A stretch of 36,944 nt of DNA from Anaerolineales bacterium UBA2395 (GCA_002343775.1 DDSH01000017.1:46329-83272), one strand, 5' to 3'; numbered from the stretch's first letter, positions 16,446 to 24,306 are shown. Numbers and translations: made by a program. The notes: generated from the sequence alone by a model not told the origin.

Positions 16446-17243
16446 ATGAAAAGGCATCTGACTTTATCGTTAATACTTTTGATCATGACCTCATGTACGC
16501 TCGCTTCAGCCCCGACCTCGCAGCCGGATCCTGTTTCCCCTGACCTAACCCAACCCGCAACCATCCCCGCCGACCCGTTCACCGCCACCCTGCCCGCGCC
16601 AACGGAGACCTTCACGCCCATCCCGCCCACTGAAACCAGCGCGCCGACTGCTACGTTCACATTCACCCCCGTCCCCACTGTGGACAGTCTGAAAGCCACC
16701 GTCACCGCCGATAAACTCGTCTGCCGCTATGGACCCGGCGCAAACTATCTCTATCTCATCGCTTTCAACAAGACTACGCCGCTGCGGCTGATCGGACGCG
16801 CCGCTGGAAACGGATGGGTGCTGGTCGAGAACGGACAACAGGACTGCTGGGTCAATTCGGAGTTTGTGGAGGTGAAAGACGGCGATCCAAAGACACTCCG
16901 CTCTGTGTACCCCGACGGGTACAAGATCCCCGTTTCACCTTATTACGGTCCGACTACCGTTCTCAGCGCCGAACGAAAGGGGAACGAAATGACCGTCACC
17001 TGGGTCGAAATCGTCGTCAGCCCGGGCAAATACGAGAACGAAGCCATGTTCCCCTACATCGTCGAAGTCTGGCATTGCCTCAACGGCGAGATTGTCTTCG
17101 ACACGCTTGGCTCACGCTTCCCCTTCATCACCTTTATCGACGAACCCGGCTGCTCAGAACCCTCGCATGGGCGCGTCTACATTCAAGAAAAGCATGGCTA
17201 CGCTGGTCCCGCCGAGATTCCGTGGAGCCCTGCTTCGCCGTAA
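16446..17243 (+). CDS. Lipoprotein with SH3-like domain
   Basis: The N-terminus KRH, a hydrophobic stretch and the lipobox IMTSC (Cys17) mark a lipoprotein signal, so the protein is expected to be tethered outside the membrane. A Thr/Pro-rich linker (about 25-80), typical of surface proteins in Chloroflexota, follows. An SH3b-like domain spans about 82-144 (VTADKLVCRYGPG, then GWVLVENGQQDCWVNSEFVEV). Residues 150-265 form a domain I do not recognise, with TVTWVEIVVSP, PYIVEVWHCLNG and four tryptophans. I place the start at 16446; an in-frame ATG three codons upstream (16437) is possible. It is divergent from the VanW-family gene, and a bidirectional terminator follows. Confidence 0.8.
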   Translation: MKRHLTLSLILLIMTSCTLASAPTSQPDPVSPDLTQPATIPADPFTATLPAPTETFTPIPPTETSAPTATFTFTPVPTVDSLKATVTADKLVCRYGPGANYLYLIAFNKTTPLRLIGRAAGNGWVLVENGQQDCWVNSEFVEVKDGDPKTLRSVYPDGYKIPVSPYYGPTTVLSAERKGNEMTVTWVEIVVSPGKYENEAMFPYIVEVWHCLNGEIVFDTLGSRFPFITFIDEPGCSEPSHGRVYIQEKHGYAGPAEIPWSPASP

Positions 17244-17261
17244 CTGCTTCGAATTAAGCAA

Positions 17262-17293
17262 AAAGTCCCTGATTTTTCAGGGACTTTTTTTTA
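17262..17293. terminator. Bidirectional factor-independent terminator
   Basis: GTCCCTGA and TCAGGGAC form an 8-bp stem with loop TTTT, flanked by A-runs on the left and T8 on the right. It can end the plus-strand lipoprotein message and, read from the other side (TTTTT), the minus-strand tRNA message. Confidence 0.92.
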
Positions 17294-17297
17294 TTGG

Positions 17298-17370
17298 CTC
17301 CTGGCATAGGATTTGAACCTATAACCTAGCGGTTAACAGCCGCTCGCTCCGCCGATTGAGCTAGCCAGGA
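17298..17370 (-). tRNA. tRNA-Asn (anticodon GUU)
   Basis: The acceptor stem TCCTGGC/GCCAGGA, the D-arm GCTCAATCGGC-type loop, the anticodon loop CTGTTAA (GTT at 17337-17335) and the T-arm GGTTCAAATCC are all in place over 73 bases. The discriminator is G, and CCA is encoded directly after it (17297-17295). A consensus promoter lies immediately upstream and a bidirectional terminator immediately downstream, so it is its own transcription unit. Confidence 0.97.
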
Positions 17371-17381
17371 ACGCGAGCGAT

Positions 17382-17410
17382 ATTATATGTATAAGCCCGC
17401 AGGCTGTCAA
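17382..17410 (-). promoter_or_regulatory. Perfect consensus sigma-70-type promoter of tRNA-Asn
   Basis: TTGACA (17410-17405), exactly 17 bases, then TATAAT (17387-17382). Both hexamers match the consensus fully. The mature tRNA begins 11 bases after the -10 box. The -35 box lies ten bases past the glpX stop. Confidence 0.9.
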
Positions 17411-17419
17411 GTCAATATC

Positions 17420-18412
17420 CTAGTAATGGATCGCGCTGAGGTTATCCAGTTTATCTGTCTTGTGTGTAGCGGTGATCTGGCGGACGGTGCCGGTCAGCCC
17501 GCGGACGACGAGCGTATCGGTGGTGATGTGGTTGCCATAATAACGCACACCCTTGAGCAGTTCGCCATCTGTGATGCCGGTGGCGGCGAAGAAGACATCT
17601 TCCGAAGAGACAAGGTCGTCCATCGTCAGCACTTTGTCGAAATCGTAGCCCGCGTCGCGTCCGCGTTGAAGTTCCTCTTCGTCGCGCGCGTACAGCTTGC
17701 CTTGAATTTCGCCGCCCATCGCGCGCAGGGCGCAGGCTGCGATCACCCCTTCGGGCGTACCGCCGATGCCCAGCAGCACATCCACGCCGGATTCAGTCCA
17801 TGCGGTCATCAGCGCCGCCGCCACGTCACCGTCTGGTATCTGGCGGATGCGCGAACCGGCTTTGCGGATCTCTGCGATCATGGCGTCGTGGCGTGGTCGG
17901 TCGAGGATGATGGTGGTCAGGTCTTCGACATCCTTGCCTTTTGCCTTCGCAATTGCCTTCAAGTTTTCGGCGATGGGTCTTTCGATATCGATGATACCTT
18001 TCGCTTCGGGTCCGACCGCGATCTTGTTCATGTATACGAACGGTCCGGGGTCGAACATCGTCCCGCGCGGGGCAATGGCTACGGTGGCAAGCGAGTTCGA
18101 GCGACCAAAAGCCAAGGGGCGGGTCCCGTCGATGGGATCAACGGCAACATCAAAGTCCGGTTTTGAACCGTTTCCAACTTTTTCGCCGTTGTAGAGCATT
18201 GGGGCTTGATCCTTCTCCCCTTCCCCAATGACGATGATGCCATTCATATCCACGGTGCTGAGGACCAGACGCATCGCATTGACCGCAGCCTGATCTGCTC
18301 CCTCTTTATCTCCCCTACCCATGAAGCGACCTGCCATCATTGCCGCCGCTTCGGTCACACGCGCCAGTTCGAGCGCGAGGTTTCGGGTGGGTGTTGCGCC
18401 AAGAACTTCCAT
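17420..18412 (-). CDS. glpX: Class II fructose-1,6-bisphosphatase
   Basis: The enzyme removes the 1-phosphate of fructose 1,6-bisphosphate in gluconeogenesis. GEGEKD at 63-68 and VDPIDGTRPLA from 91 are the metal- and phosphate-binding motifs of the GlpX family, a lithium-sensitive-phosphatase fold. GIGGTPEG and a C-terminal GVRYYG are also family marks. From the ATG at 18412, which has AGGAGG at ideal spacing, the protein has 330 residues, the usual GlpX length. A longer frame starting at 18619 runs antisense-like through cdsA and is rejected. It begins 13 bases after cdsA ends, so it is probably co-transcribed with the lipid genes. Despite the name there is no glp regulator nearby. Confidence 0.95.
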   Translation of the reverse strand: MEVLGATPTRNLALELARVTEAAAMMAGRFMGRGDKEGADQAAVNAMRLVLSTVDMNGIIVIGEGEKDQAPMLYNGEKVGNGSKPDFDVAVDPIDGTRPLAFGRSNSLATVAIAPRGTMFDPGPFVYMNKIAVGPEAKGIIDIERPIAENLKAIAKAKGKDVEDLTTIILDRPRHDAMIAEIRKAGSRIRQIPDGDVAAALMTAWTESGVDVLLGIGGTPEGVIAACALRAMGGEIQGKLYARDEEELQRGRDAGYDFDKVLTMDDLVSSEDVFFAATGITDGELLKGVRYYGNHITTDTLVVRGLTGTVRQITATHKTDKLDNLSAIHY

Positions 18413-18425
18413 GCTGCCTCCTGTG

Positions 18426-19238
18426 TTAGATGATGAACCAGACAAGGAAATAATAACCGATAACCGCTCCCCACAACCAAGAGTCGACGCGGTCGAAGAA
18501 ACCGCCATGCCCGGGGATGATGTCGCTCGAATCTTTGAGCCCGGACTGACGTTTGAACATGCTTTCTCCGAGGTCGCCCAACGGAGGCAGTGAACCGAGC
18601 AGGAAGCCCATGATGGCACCCTGCCAGATGGTGATGTCGCCGGTCAGGTTGCCGAACGTGGCAAAGACCCATGCGTAAAAAGCGCCCTGGGTCGTTCCGG
18701 TGAAGACACTGGCGGCGTAGCCTTCCCAACTTTTCTTGGGGCTGAGGCGGGGCGCCAATTTATGCCTGCCATATGCCCTGCCGATGGAATATGCGCCGGA
18801 ATCTCCCGCCATGACGCTGAGCATCACCAGCATGAACCACCAGCCGCCTTCTGGAAGGTTGCGCAGGTCGAGCAGGTAGGCGCCGATCCAGCCAATGTAA
18901 ACGATGCCCGCAATGGTCACTCCAAAATCGAGCGCGGCAGAGTCTCTGCCGCGTTCGTATGCCAGAAGGTGCCACGCCAGGGCGACGAGGATCGCCGCTG
19001 CAAAAACAGGCATGGCAAATTGCGGCAGGAACATGCGCGTGAGCAGGACCAACGCCACGCCCCCCACTGTAATGTGCATCTGCGGCTCGAATTTCACGGC
19101 GCGAAACATGTGGATGTATTCCCATGAGGCGCCGATCAAAAACGTGCCCATCAGCAGAAAATAAGGAATGCCGCCAATGATGATGGCAGGCATTCCTATG
19201 AAAGCTAACCCAAGGGCTGTGATGGTTCTTCTACGCAT
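18426..19238 (-). CDS. cdsA: Phosphatidate cytidylyltransferase (CDP-diacylglycerol synthase)
   Basis: This integral membrane enzyme makes CDP-diacylglycerol from phosphatidate and CTP, the branch point of phospholipid synthesis. About seven to eight hydrophobic segments are present. The C-terminal signature is complete: SMFKRQSGLKDSSD, then IIPGHGGFFDRVDS, including the catalytic Lys-Asp and His-Gly-Gly-x-x-Asp-Arg. I place the start at 19238 (MRRRTITALGL), which gives 270 residues and overlaps the uppS stop by eight bases (ATGCGTAG). The upstream ATG at 19274 would add 12 polar residues. Position directly after uppS is the common bacterial order. Confidence 0.95.
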   Translation of the reverse strand: MRRRTITALGLAFIGMPAIIIGGIPYFLLMGTFLIGASWEYIHMFRAVKFEPQMHITVGGVALVLLTRMFLPQFAMPVFAAAILVALAWHLLAYERGRDSAALDFGVTIAGIVYIGWIGAYLLDLRNLPEGGWWFMLVMLSVMAGDSGAYSIGRAYGRHKLAPRLSPKKSWEGYAASVFTGTTQGAFYAWVFATFGNLTGDITIWQGAIMGFLLGSLPPLGDLGESMFKRQSGLKDSSDIIPGHGGFFDRVDSWLWGAVIGYYFLVWFII

Positions 19239-19977
19239 TTGATTCTTGAAGTTCTCCCGAGGATACCTTGCCATAGCGTCTGTCGCGGTTGGCGTAGGTT
19301 TCCAGCGCGCGGCGGTATTCTTCCTTGTCGAAATCGGGCCAATAGGTGGGTGTGATGTACCACTCGGAGTACGCCGCCTGCCAGATGAGGAAGTTGCTGA
19401 CGCGCAATTCGCCGGAGGTGCGGATGATCAGGTCCGGGTCTGGCACTCCGGCTGTGAAAAGGTATTTGTTGACCAGTTCATCGGTCACTTCCTCTGAGGG
19501 AATGCCGTCTTTGATGATCTTTTGGATGGCGCACACGATCTCGTCCCGTCCGCCATAGTTGAAGGCAACGTTCAGGACGAGCCGGTCGTTGTTCCTGGTC
19601 AGTTCGATGGCATTCAAAACCTTTTGCTGGATTTTCGGGTCAAGACGTTCGAGCCGCCCGATGTGGCGCAGTTGAACGCCTTCCTTGTGCAGCTCGCCAA
19701 GTTCGCGGTCGATCACATCCTGCAAAATGAACATCAACCCTTGAACTTCCTCGGGGGGGCGTCCCCAGTTTTCTGTGGAAAACGCATAGATGGTCAGATA
19801 TTTGACCCCGAATTCGACCGAAGCGCGAATGACGCGGCGGAGGTTCTCGGTTCCCGCTTTGTGTCCGGCAAGGCGCGGAAGTCCGCGATGAAGCGCCCAC
19901 CGTCCGTTGCCGTCCATGATCATGGCAACGTGTTGGGGAATCTTCGCGTGAGGGATGTTCAAGGGGGATTCTGTCAT
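19231..19977 (-). CDS. uppS: Isoprenyl transferase, undecaprenyl pyrophosphate synthase
   Basis: The enzyme condenses isopentenyl diphosphates onto farnesyl diphosphate to make the C55 carrier lipid for cell-wall synthesis. The cis-prenyltransferase motifs are all visible: HVAMIMDGNGRWA (Asp22 catalytic), YLTIYAFSTENW, NVAFNYGGRDEI and the C-terminal RTSGELRVSNFLIWQAAYSE. The ATG at 19977 gives 248 residues. The ATG two codons upstream sits directly against GAGA and is less suitable. Another frame to 20115 overlaps frr and is rejected. Two mutually exclusive hairpins lie in the 46-base gap to frr. Order frr-uppS-cdsA is widely conserved. Confidence 0.96.
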   Translation of the reverse strand: MTESPLNIPHAKIPQHVAMIMDGNGRWALHRGLPRLAGHKAGTENLRRVIRASVEFGVKYLTIYAFSTENWGRPPEEVQGLMFILQDVIDRELGELHKEGVQLRHIGRLERLDPKIQQKVLNAIELTRNNDRLVLNVAFNYGGRDEIVCAIQKIIKDGIPSEEVTDELVNKYLFTAGVPDPDLIIRTSGELRVSNFLIWQAAYSEWYITPTYWPDFDKEEYRRALETYANRDRRYGKVSSGELQESNA

Positions 19978-19987
19978 ATCCATTCTC

Positions 19988-20024
19988 TTTTCAATGCCCG
20001 GAGACATTGAAAATTCAACCGGGC
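19988..20024 (-). promoter_or_regulatory. Competing hairpins (or pseudoknot) upstream of uppS
   Basis: TTTTCAATG and CATTGAAAA (20013-20005 with 19996-19988) make a perfect 9-bp stem with an 8-base loop. GCCCGG (20024-20019) can instead pair with CCGGGC (20001-19996), which lies in that loop and the edge of the stem. The two folds exclude each other, or nest as a pseudoknot, just before the ribosome site of uppS. Confidence 0.4.
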
Positions 20025-20593
20025 TAGACTTCCATGATGTCTTTTTCTTTGTTCTGTCCAAGCCGGGCGATCTCTTCGACGAATTTGTCGGTGAGTTTTT
20101 GCAGATCTTCTTCACCGCGTTTCAGGTCGTCCTCGGTGATCAGTTTTTCCTTTTCATAGTCGCGCAGGTCGTTGTGCAGGTCGCGGCGCACGTTTCGGAC
20201 TGCGATACGCGCCTCTTCCAGCCGGTGATTCATGTGCTTGACAAGATCGCGGCGGCGTTCTTCCGTAAGCGGTGGAAGGTTCAAGTGGATGACTTTACCG
20301 TCAGAGTTTGGATTCAGCCCAAGGTCCGATGTGCGGATCGCGCGTTCGATATCCTTGAGCGAGCCTGCATCAAATGGCTTGATGGTCAGGGTACGCGGTT
20401 CTGGCGCGCTGATCGATGCCAGATTCATGAGCGGCGTTGGCGTTCCGAAATATTCAACGGGCAGTTTTTCGACCAGAACGGGGCTGGCACGCCCCGTACG
20501 GATGCTGTTGAGATCGTCGGCTAGGGATTGGATCGCGCCGTGCATGCGGGTTTCGGCGTCTTTCAACAGGCTTTTAATTTCGTCGGTACTCAC
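20024..20593 (-). CDS. frr: Ribosome recycling factor
   Basis: RRF splits post-termination ribosomes together with EF-G. The protein begins STDEIKSLLKDAETRM and contains LNSIRTGRASPVLVE, LTIKPFD, IRTSDLGLNPNSDG and PLTEERRRDLVK, all standard RRF blocks. It ends with the long alpha-helical domain. Length (189) is slightly above the usual 185. The start codon is GTG, with AGGAGGA six bases upstream, the strongest ribosome site in this group of genes. It is followed by uppS after 46 bases. A 172-base gap with the pyrH terminator separates it from pyrH, so a separate promoter is likely, though I cannot see a good one. Confidence 0.97.
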   Translation of the reverse strand: MSTDEIKSLLKDAETRMHGAIQSLADDLNSIRTGRASPVLVEKLPVEYFGTPTPLMNLASISAPEPRTLTIKPFDAGSLKDIERAIRTSDLGLNPNSDGKVIHLNLPPLTEERRRDLVKHMNHRLEEARIAVRNVRRDLHNDLRDYEKEKLITEDDLKRGEEDLQKLTDKFVEEIARLGQNKEKDIMEV

Positions 20594-20695
20594 GATCTTC
20601 CTCCTGAAAATGATTGCGAACCAAGGATACCTTAAAACAAGGATTTAGGCTATGGGCTTGAGAGTCGATGAAATTTTTCGATAGACTCTCGGGAT

Positions 20696-20744
20696 TAAAA
20701 ACTTTCCCCTCTCGTCTTTCGCGTGAAAGAAGAAAGAGGAAAGT
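20696..20744 (-). terminator. Long hairpin terminator after pyrH, built of heptads
   Basis: A 20-position stem (one mismatch, two G-T pairs) with a four-base loop is followed on the minus strand by TTTTT. GAAAG recurs at 20725, 20732 and 20739, exactly seven apart, and the other arm has matching TTTC words, so the element also belongs with the heptad repeats. The rest of the gap to frr (20640-20695) holds a second, weaker GAGAGTC/GACTCTC hairpin. Confidence 0.8.
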
Positions 20745-20765
20745 GACCAGAAAAGGGGCGGAAGG

Positions 20766-21482
20766 TTAGGCGGCCACCAGTGTGCCCACGTTTTCGCCGC
20801 GTAATGCGCCGAGGAGGGCGTTCGAGTCCCACAGGTTGAGCACGAGGATGGGCAGGTTGTTGTCCATGCAGAGGGTGATGGCGGTGCTGTCCATGACCTC
20901 CAGGCGGCGGTTGAGGACTTCGATGTAGCTCAGTTTTTCGAACTTTTTGGCGTCGGGGTTCTTTTTTGGGTCAGAGTCATAGACCCCATCCACTTTTGTG
21001 GCTTTGATCACAACATCGGCGTCGATCTCGGTGGCGCGCAAGGCGGCGGCTGTATCGGTGGAGAAGAACGGATTGCCCGTCCCTGCCCCAAAGATGACGA
21101 CGCGCTTCTTTTCGAGGTGGCGGATCGCCCGTCGGCGGATGTACGGCTCGGCGATGGCACGCATCTCAATGGCAGACATGACGCGGGTATATACTCCCTG
21201 CCGCTCAAGCGCGTCCATCAGTGCCATCGCATTCATGACCGTGGCAAGCATGCCCATGTAATCGGCAGTGGAGCGGTCCATGCCGCGTTCGAGTCCTTGT
21301 TTGCCGCGCCACAGGTTGCCCGCGCCGATGACCACCGCCACATCCACACCCATTTGGTAGACTTCCTTGATGCGACTCGCAATCGATTCGGCTTCCTGCA
21401 CATCGATGCCATAGCCCATCGGTCCGCCCAACGCTTCACCGCTCAATTTGAGCAGAATCCTCTTGTACTTCAACTCAGCCAT
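20766..21482 (-). CDS. pyrH: UMP kinase (uridylate kinase)
   Basis: The enzyme phosphorylates UMP to UDP in pyrimidine nucleotide synthesis. Amino-acid-kinase-fold motifs are clear: ILLKLSGEALGG near the N-terminus (phosphate site), VVIGAGNLWRG, ADYMGMLATVMNA, VIFGAGTGNPFFSTD and the C-terminal DSTAITLCMDNNLPI. Length (238) is typical. The ATG has GGAGG five bases upstream. A UUCG-loop terminator lies just upstream, between tsf and pyrH, so expression needs read-through or a promoter inside tsf. Order rpsB-tsf-pyrH-frr is conserved across bacteria. Confidence 0.97.
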   Translation of the reverse strand: MAELKYKRILLKLSGEALGGPMGYGIDVQEAESIASRIKEVYQMGVDVAVVIGAGNLWRGKQGLERGMDRSTADYMGMLATVMNAMALMDALERQGVYTRVMSAIEMRAIAEPYIRRRAIRHLEKKRVVIFGAGTGNPFFSTDTAAALRATEIDADVVIKATKVDGVYDSDPKKNPDAKKFEKLSYIEVLNRRLEVMDSTAITLCMDNNLPILVLNLWDSNALLGALRGENVGTLVAA

Positions 21483-21504
21483 TCATACCTCCAAGTTTTT
21501 GTAG

Positions 21505-21530
21505 AAAAAAAGCCAACCCGAAGGTTGGCT
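21505..21530 (-). terminator. UUCG tetraloop terminator between tsf and pyrH
   Basis: On the minus strand AGCCAACC-TTCG-GGTTGGCT followed by T-rich TTTTTT: an 8-bp stem, the very stable UUCG loop and a T-run. It begins about ten bases after the tsf stop and ends 22 bases before the pyrH ATG. Confidence 0.93.
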
Positions 21531-21542
21531 TTCTGAACTCAA

Positions 21543-22145
21543 TTACTGGGCGCGTTCGCCCAATTCCCATCGCTGGAAGCGGCGGACAATGACGCTTTCG
21601 CCAATGGCAGCCACGTTCTGGAGGATGAGTTTCTCGATGGTGATCGACTCATCGCGGATGTACGGCTGGCGCATGAGGCAGACTTCGTCCTTGAACTTTT
21701 CAAGGCGTCCCTCGACGATCTTGTCGAGCATCTTTTCGGGCTTGCCTTCTTCCTTGGCGCGGGCGCGGGCAATATCCGCTTCATGTTCAAGTTCGGCGGC
21801 TGGAATCTGTTCGGCAGTCACGTACTTGGGAGAGGTGGCAGCGATCTGCAACGCGATCTCGTGAGCGAGGGTACGGAACTGCTCGTTGCGTGCCACAAAG
21901 TCGGTTTCGCAGTTGATCTCGACCATGACACCCACGCGTCCGCCTCCGTGAGAGTAGAGTTCGAGCATGCCGTTGGATGCGTCGCGGTCGGCGCGTTTGG
22001 CGGCGGTTGCCATGCCTTTTTCGCGCAACCAGTCCACCGCCTTGTCAAAATCTCCGTTCGCCTCCTGCAGCGCCTTGCGGCAATCCAACATGGGGGCATT
22101 GGTTGCGGCGCGCAGCTGTTTGATCATTTCAGTCGTGATTTCCAT
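21543..22145 (-). CDS. tsf: Elongation factor Ts
   Basis: EF-Ts recycles EF-Tu from GDP to GTP form. The N-terminal UBA-like domain has LRAATNAPMLDCRKAL at 11-26, and the core nucleotide-exchange motif TDFVAR is at 81-86. Length is 200 residues. This is the short form with one core subdomain, as in Thermus, cyanobacteria and other groups, not the roughly 280-residue E. coli form. It lies 27 bases after rpsB and is followed by a strong terminator, so rpsB-tsf forms one unit. Confidence 0.96.
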   Translation of the reverse strand: MEITTEMIKQLRAATNAPMLDCRKALQEANGDFDKAVDWLREKGMATAAKRADRDASNGMLELYSHGGGRVGVMVEINCETDFVARNEQFRTLAHEIALQIAATSPKYVTAEQIPAAELEHEADIARARAKEEGKPEKMLDKIVEGRLEKFKDEVCLMRQPYIRDESITIEKLILQNVAAIGESVIVRRFQRWELGERAQ

Positions 22146-22172
22146 TTTGCTATCCTTGATTTATCTACGTGA

Positions 22173-23060
22173 TTATGCTGCAGCAGGAGTATCGGCGGCG
22201 GGTTTTTCTTCACCGGCTTCATCCGCCTTGCCCTTCAACTTCGCCAGGGTGGCTTCACCGAGCAGGGCATCGTCCCCTACTTCTTCCTCGGTCTCTACAA
22301 CTGCCGGGCGAGCCGGGCGGGACTTGGGTTTGGCTTCCGGTTTGACTTCCTCAACCCCTTCCGGTTCCTCTTCCTTGCGCATCGCCTTGCCTTCCAGTAC
22401 GGCATCTGCCATTTTGGAAACCAACAGTTTGATGGCGCGGATGGCATCGTCATTGGAAGGAATGACATAATCAATATCCTGTGGATTGCAGTTGGTATCC
22501 ACCAGCGCAACGATCGGGATGTTCAGCAGGTTGGCTTCATGAACTGCCGCATCTTCGCGTCCCACATCCACGATGAAGATCAGATTGGGAACACGCTTCA
22601 TGCTGCGAACACCGGAGAGGCGGGTCTGCAAGCGAGTGATCTCACGGTCGATCAACAGACCTTCCTTTTTGGTCAGTCGGTTGATGTCTCCGCCGTCGCG
22701 CAGTTTCTCGAGGCGTTCAAGTTCCTGAATACGCTGGAGCATGGTCGACCAGTTGGTGAGCATCCCGCCCATCCAGCGTTCGGTCACATAGGGCATCCCA
22801 CAGCGAACTGCTTCTTCCATCACGGTTTCCTGTGCCTGGCGCTTGGTCCCCACGAACAGCACAGTTCCACCGTTGGCAACTGTATCGCGGATGACGCCAT
22901 AGGCATGGTTCGCCAGTTTGACGGTCTGCTGAAGGTCGAGGATGTGAATCCCGTTACGCTCTGTGAAGATGTACGGTTTCATACGGGGATCCCACTTGTT
23001 GGTGCGGTGACCGAAATGGACGCCGCTTTCAAGCAGGGCTTTCATGGAAATATTAGCCAT
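22173..23060 (-). CDS. rpsB: 30S ribosomal protein S2
   Basis: The S2 core is complete: MKALLESGVHFGHRTNKWDPRMKPYIF at the start region, FVGTKRQAQETV, YVTERWMGGMLTNW, DVGREDAAVHEANLLNIPIVALVDTN. After about residue 228 comes an acidic and lysine/proline-rich tail of roughly 65 residues ending in TPAAA, which makes the protein (295) longer than the usual 230-260. Such tails vary and are probably disordered. AGGAGAAAC precedes the ATG. The long structured leader (23061-23195) suggests autogenous control. Confidence 0.97.
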   Translation of the reverse strand: MANISMKALLESGVHFGHRTNKWDPRMKPYIFTERNGIHILDLQQTVKLANHAYGVIRDTVANGGTVLFVGTKRQAQETVMEEAVRCGMPYVTERWMGGMLTNWSTMLQRIQELERLEKLRDGGDINRLTKKEGLLIDREITRLQTRLSGVRSMKRVPNLIFIVDVGREDAAVHEANLLNIPIVALVDTNCNPQDIDYVIPSNDDAIRAIKLLVSKMADAVLEGKAMRKEEEPEGVEEVKPEAKPKSRPARPAVVETEEEVGDDALLGEATLAKLKGKADEAGEEKPAADTPAAA

Positions 23061-23201
23061 GTTTCTCCTAAAATCCGCTCTCCGACACGCATCGTTGTGG
23101 TGTGGAGCGGAATGAGTTTAGCGGGGTTGATGACCCGCTCAGGGACGCTTGTTGCCCGTCCCAGGCAGAATATGCTCCCTTTTGGAAGCGGCGGGATTAT
23201 A
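23061..23201 (-). promoter_or_regulatory. rpsB promoter and structured leader RNA
   Basis: TGATATAAT, a perfect extended -10 (TATAAT at 23201-23196), starts a leader of about 128 bases. Three hairpins follow: GGGACG/CGTCCC (23162-23142), AGCGGG/CCCGCT (23139-23120) and TCCGCTC/GAGCGGA (23111-23074, long loop with ACAC/GTGT inside), the last ending just before the AGGAGA ribosome site. S2 mRNA leaders in other bacteria bind S2 for feedback control. That this one does is inference. Confidence 0.6.
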
Positions 23202-23211
23202 TCACAGGAAT

Positions 23212-23296
23212 CAGACGATGGGCGGCAGACAACATACCAAAAATCTGTCGTCCACCGTCCATCACCTGTGGTCTATCGTCTATTATCCGCCTATCC
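23212..23296. repeat. Heptad-periodic inverted repeat at the ilvE stop
   Basis: The right arm reads TCGTCCA, CCGTCCA, TCACCTG, TGGTCTA, TCGTCTA, TTATCCG from 23248, in register seven. The left arm (23212-23232) reads CAGACGA, TGGGCGG, CAGACAA, the same vocabulary in reverse complement. The arms can pair at about 14 of 21 positions plus G-T pairs. It abuts the ilvE stop (23291-23293) and lies behind the rpsB -10 box. Confidence 0.75.
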
Positions 23297-24211
23297 CACG
23301 TAATCGCACCACGATTCGTACTTCTCGACTTTCCCGCGGATCGCATCGTGGTATACCTCCTGAATCCTCCGGGTAATTGGACCCGTCCGACCATCGCCGA
23401 CCTTGCGATGGTCGATCTCGCTCAGACCGATAACCTCCGCGGCTGTGCCGCAGACGAAGACTTCATCTGCTATGTATAGCTGGTCGCGGGAAATGGGCTG
23501 CTCCAGGATCTTGTATCCCAGGTCTTTTGCAATGGTATGGATGGAGTGACGGGTGATCCCCTCCAGCACCGGCGCTGTGGACGGTGTAACAAGCTTGCCG
23601 TGCCGCACCAGGAACAGATTCTCACCGGTACACTCGGCGATGTATCCCTGCGGGTCGAGCATGATCGCTTCCTGGAATCCGAGGCGCTCCGATTCGGTCT
23701 TGGCAAAAATACTGTTGACGTAATTGCCGGAGATCTTCGCTTTTGTCATGGATACATTTGGGTGATGGCGAGTGAACGACGAAATATTCGCACGAATACC
23801 TTTCGCGAGCGCATCATCGCCGAGATAATTATTCCATTCCCAAACCGCGATCATAAGCGAAGGCTTGCCGTAATCCACATTCAAATTCCAGCCGCCCTGA
23901 TCAAGATAGATCAACGGGCGGATGTAACAATCTGTGAAACCGTTCACCCGAACGGTTTCCTTATGAGCCTCCACCAATTCGTCCACTGTCCACGGAAATT
24001 CACGAAAACCCAGCACACTCGCCGAGTCAAACAAACGCTCCACATGTTCGCGCAAGCGGAAGATGGCGGGTCCTTTCGGCGTATTATAGGCGCGAATGCC
24101 TTCAAAGACCGCCGCGCCATAATGCAGCGCGGGCGTTAAAAAATGCAGCGTCGCCTTTTCGAACGGCACCATTTCCCCATTTTTCCAAATGAATTTGGAT
24201 TCCATTCCCAT
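23291..24211 (-). CDS. ilvE: Branched-chain amino acid aminotransferase
   Basis: The enzyme transfers the amino group from glutamate to the keto acids of valine, leucine and isoleucine using pyridoxal phosphate. The fold-type IV features are clear: HYGAAVFEGIRAY at 30-42, the PLP lysine Lys159 in MTKAKISGNY, EAIMLDPQGYIAECTGENLF and CGTAAEVIGL. From the ATG at 24211 it has 306 residues, typical of the short bacterial form. GAGGA lies nine bases upstream of that ATG. A frame to 24253 adds a basic stretch without a site. It is the last gene of the ilv-leu run. Heptad repeats flank it on both sides. Confidence 0.95.
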   Translation of the reverse strand: MGMESKFIWKNGEMVPFEKATLHFLTPALHYGAAVFEGIRAYNTPKGPAIFRLREHVERLFDSASVLGFREFPWTVDELVEAHKETVRVNGFTDCYIRPLIYLDQGGWNLNVDYGKPSLMIAVWEWNNYLGDDALAKGIRANISSFTRHHPNVSMTKAKISGNYVNSIFAKTESERLGFQEAIMLDPQGYIAECTGENLFLVRHGKLVTPSTAPVLEGITRHSIHTIAKDLGYKILEQPISRDQLYIADEVFVCGTAAEVIGLSEIDHRKVGDGRTGPITRRIQEVYHDAIRGKVEKYESWCDYVG

Positions 24212-24243
24212 AATCGTGTTCCTCTTTTCTCCTGATTTTTTCA

Positions 24244-24306
24244 TTGACCGCAAGCCGCCGACGGCTGACCATAGTGAGGTCGGCGGTCGGTCGTCATCCG
24301 TCTAAA
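24244..24306. repeat. Heptad-periodic inverted repeat between ilvE and leuB
   Basis: GTC recurs at 24279, 24286, 24293 and 24300, exactly seven apart (GTCGGCG, GTCGGTC, GTCATCC, GTCTAAA). The left arm has GAC at 24246, 24260 and 24267. GCCGCCGAC pairs with GTCGGCGG. The last word contains the leuB stop codon (24302-24304). Confidence 0.8.

Noticed and set aside
18412..18619. Longer N-terminus for the glpX product
   Set aside because: The extension overlaps cdsA and has no family similarity; the ATG at 18412 has an ideal AGGAGG site.
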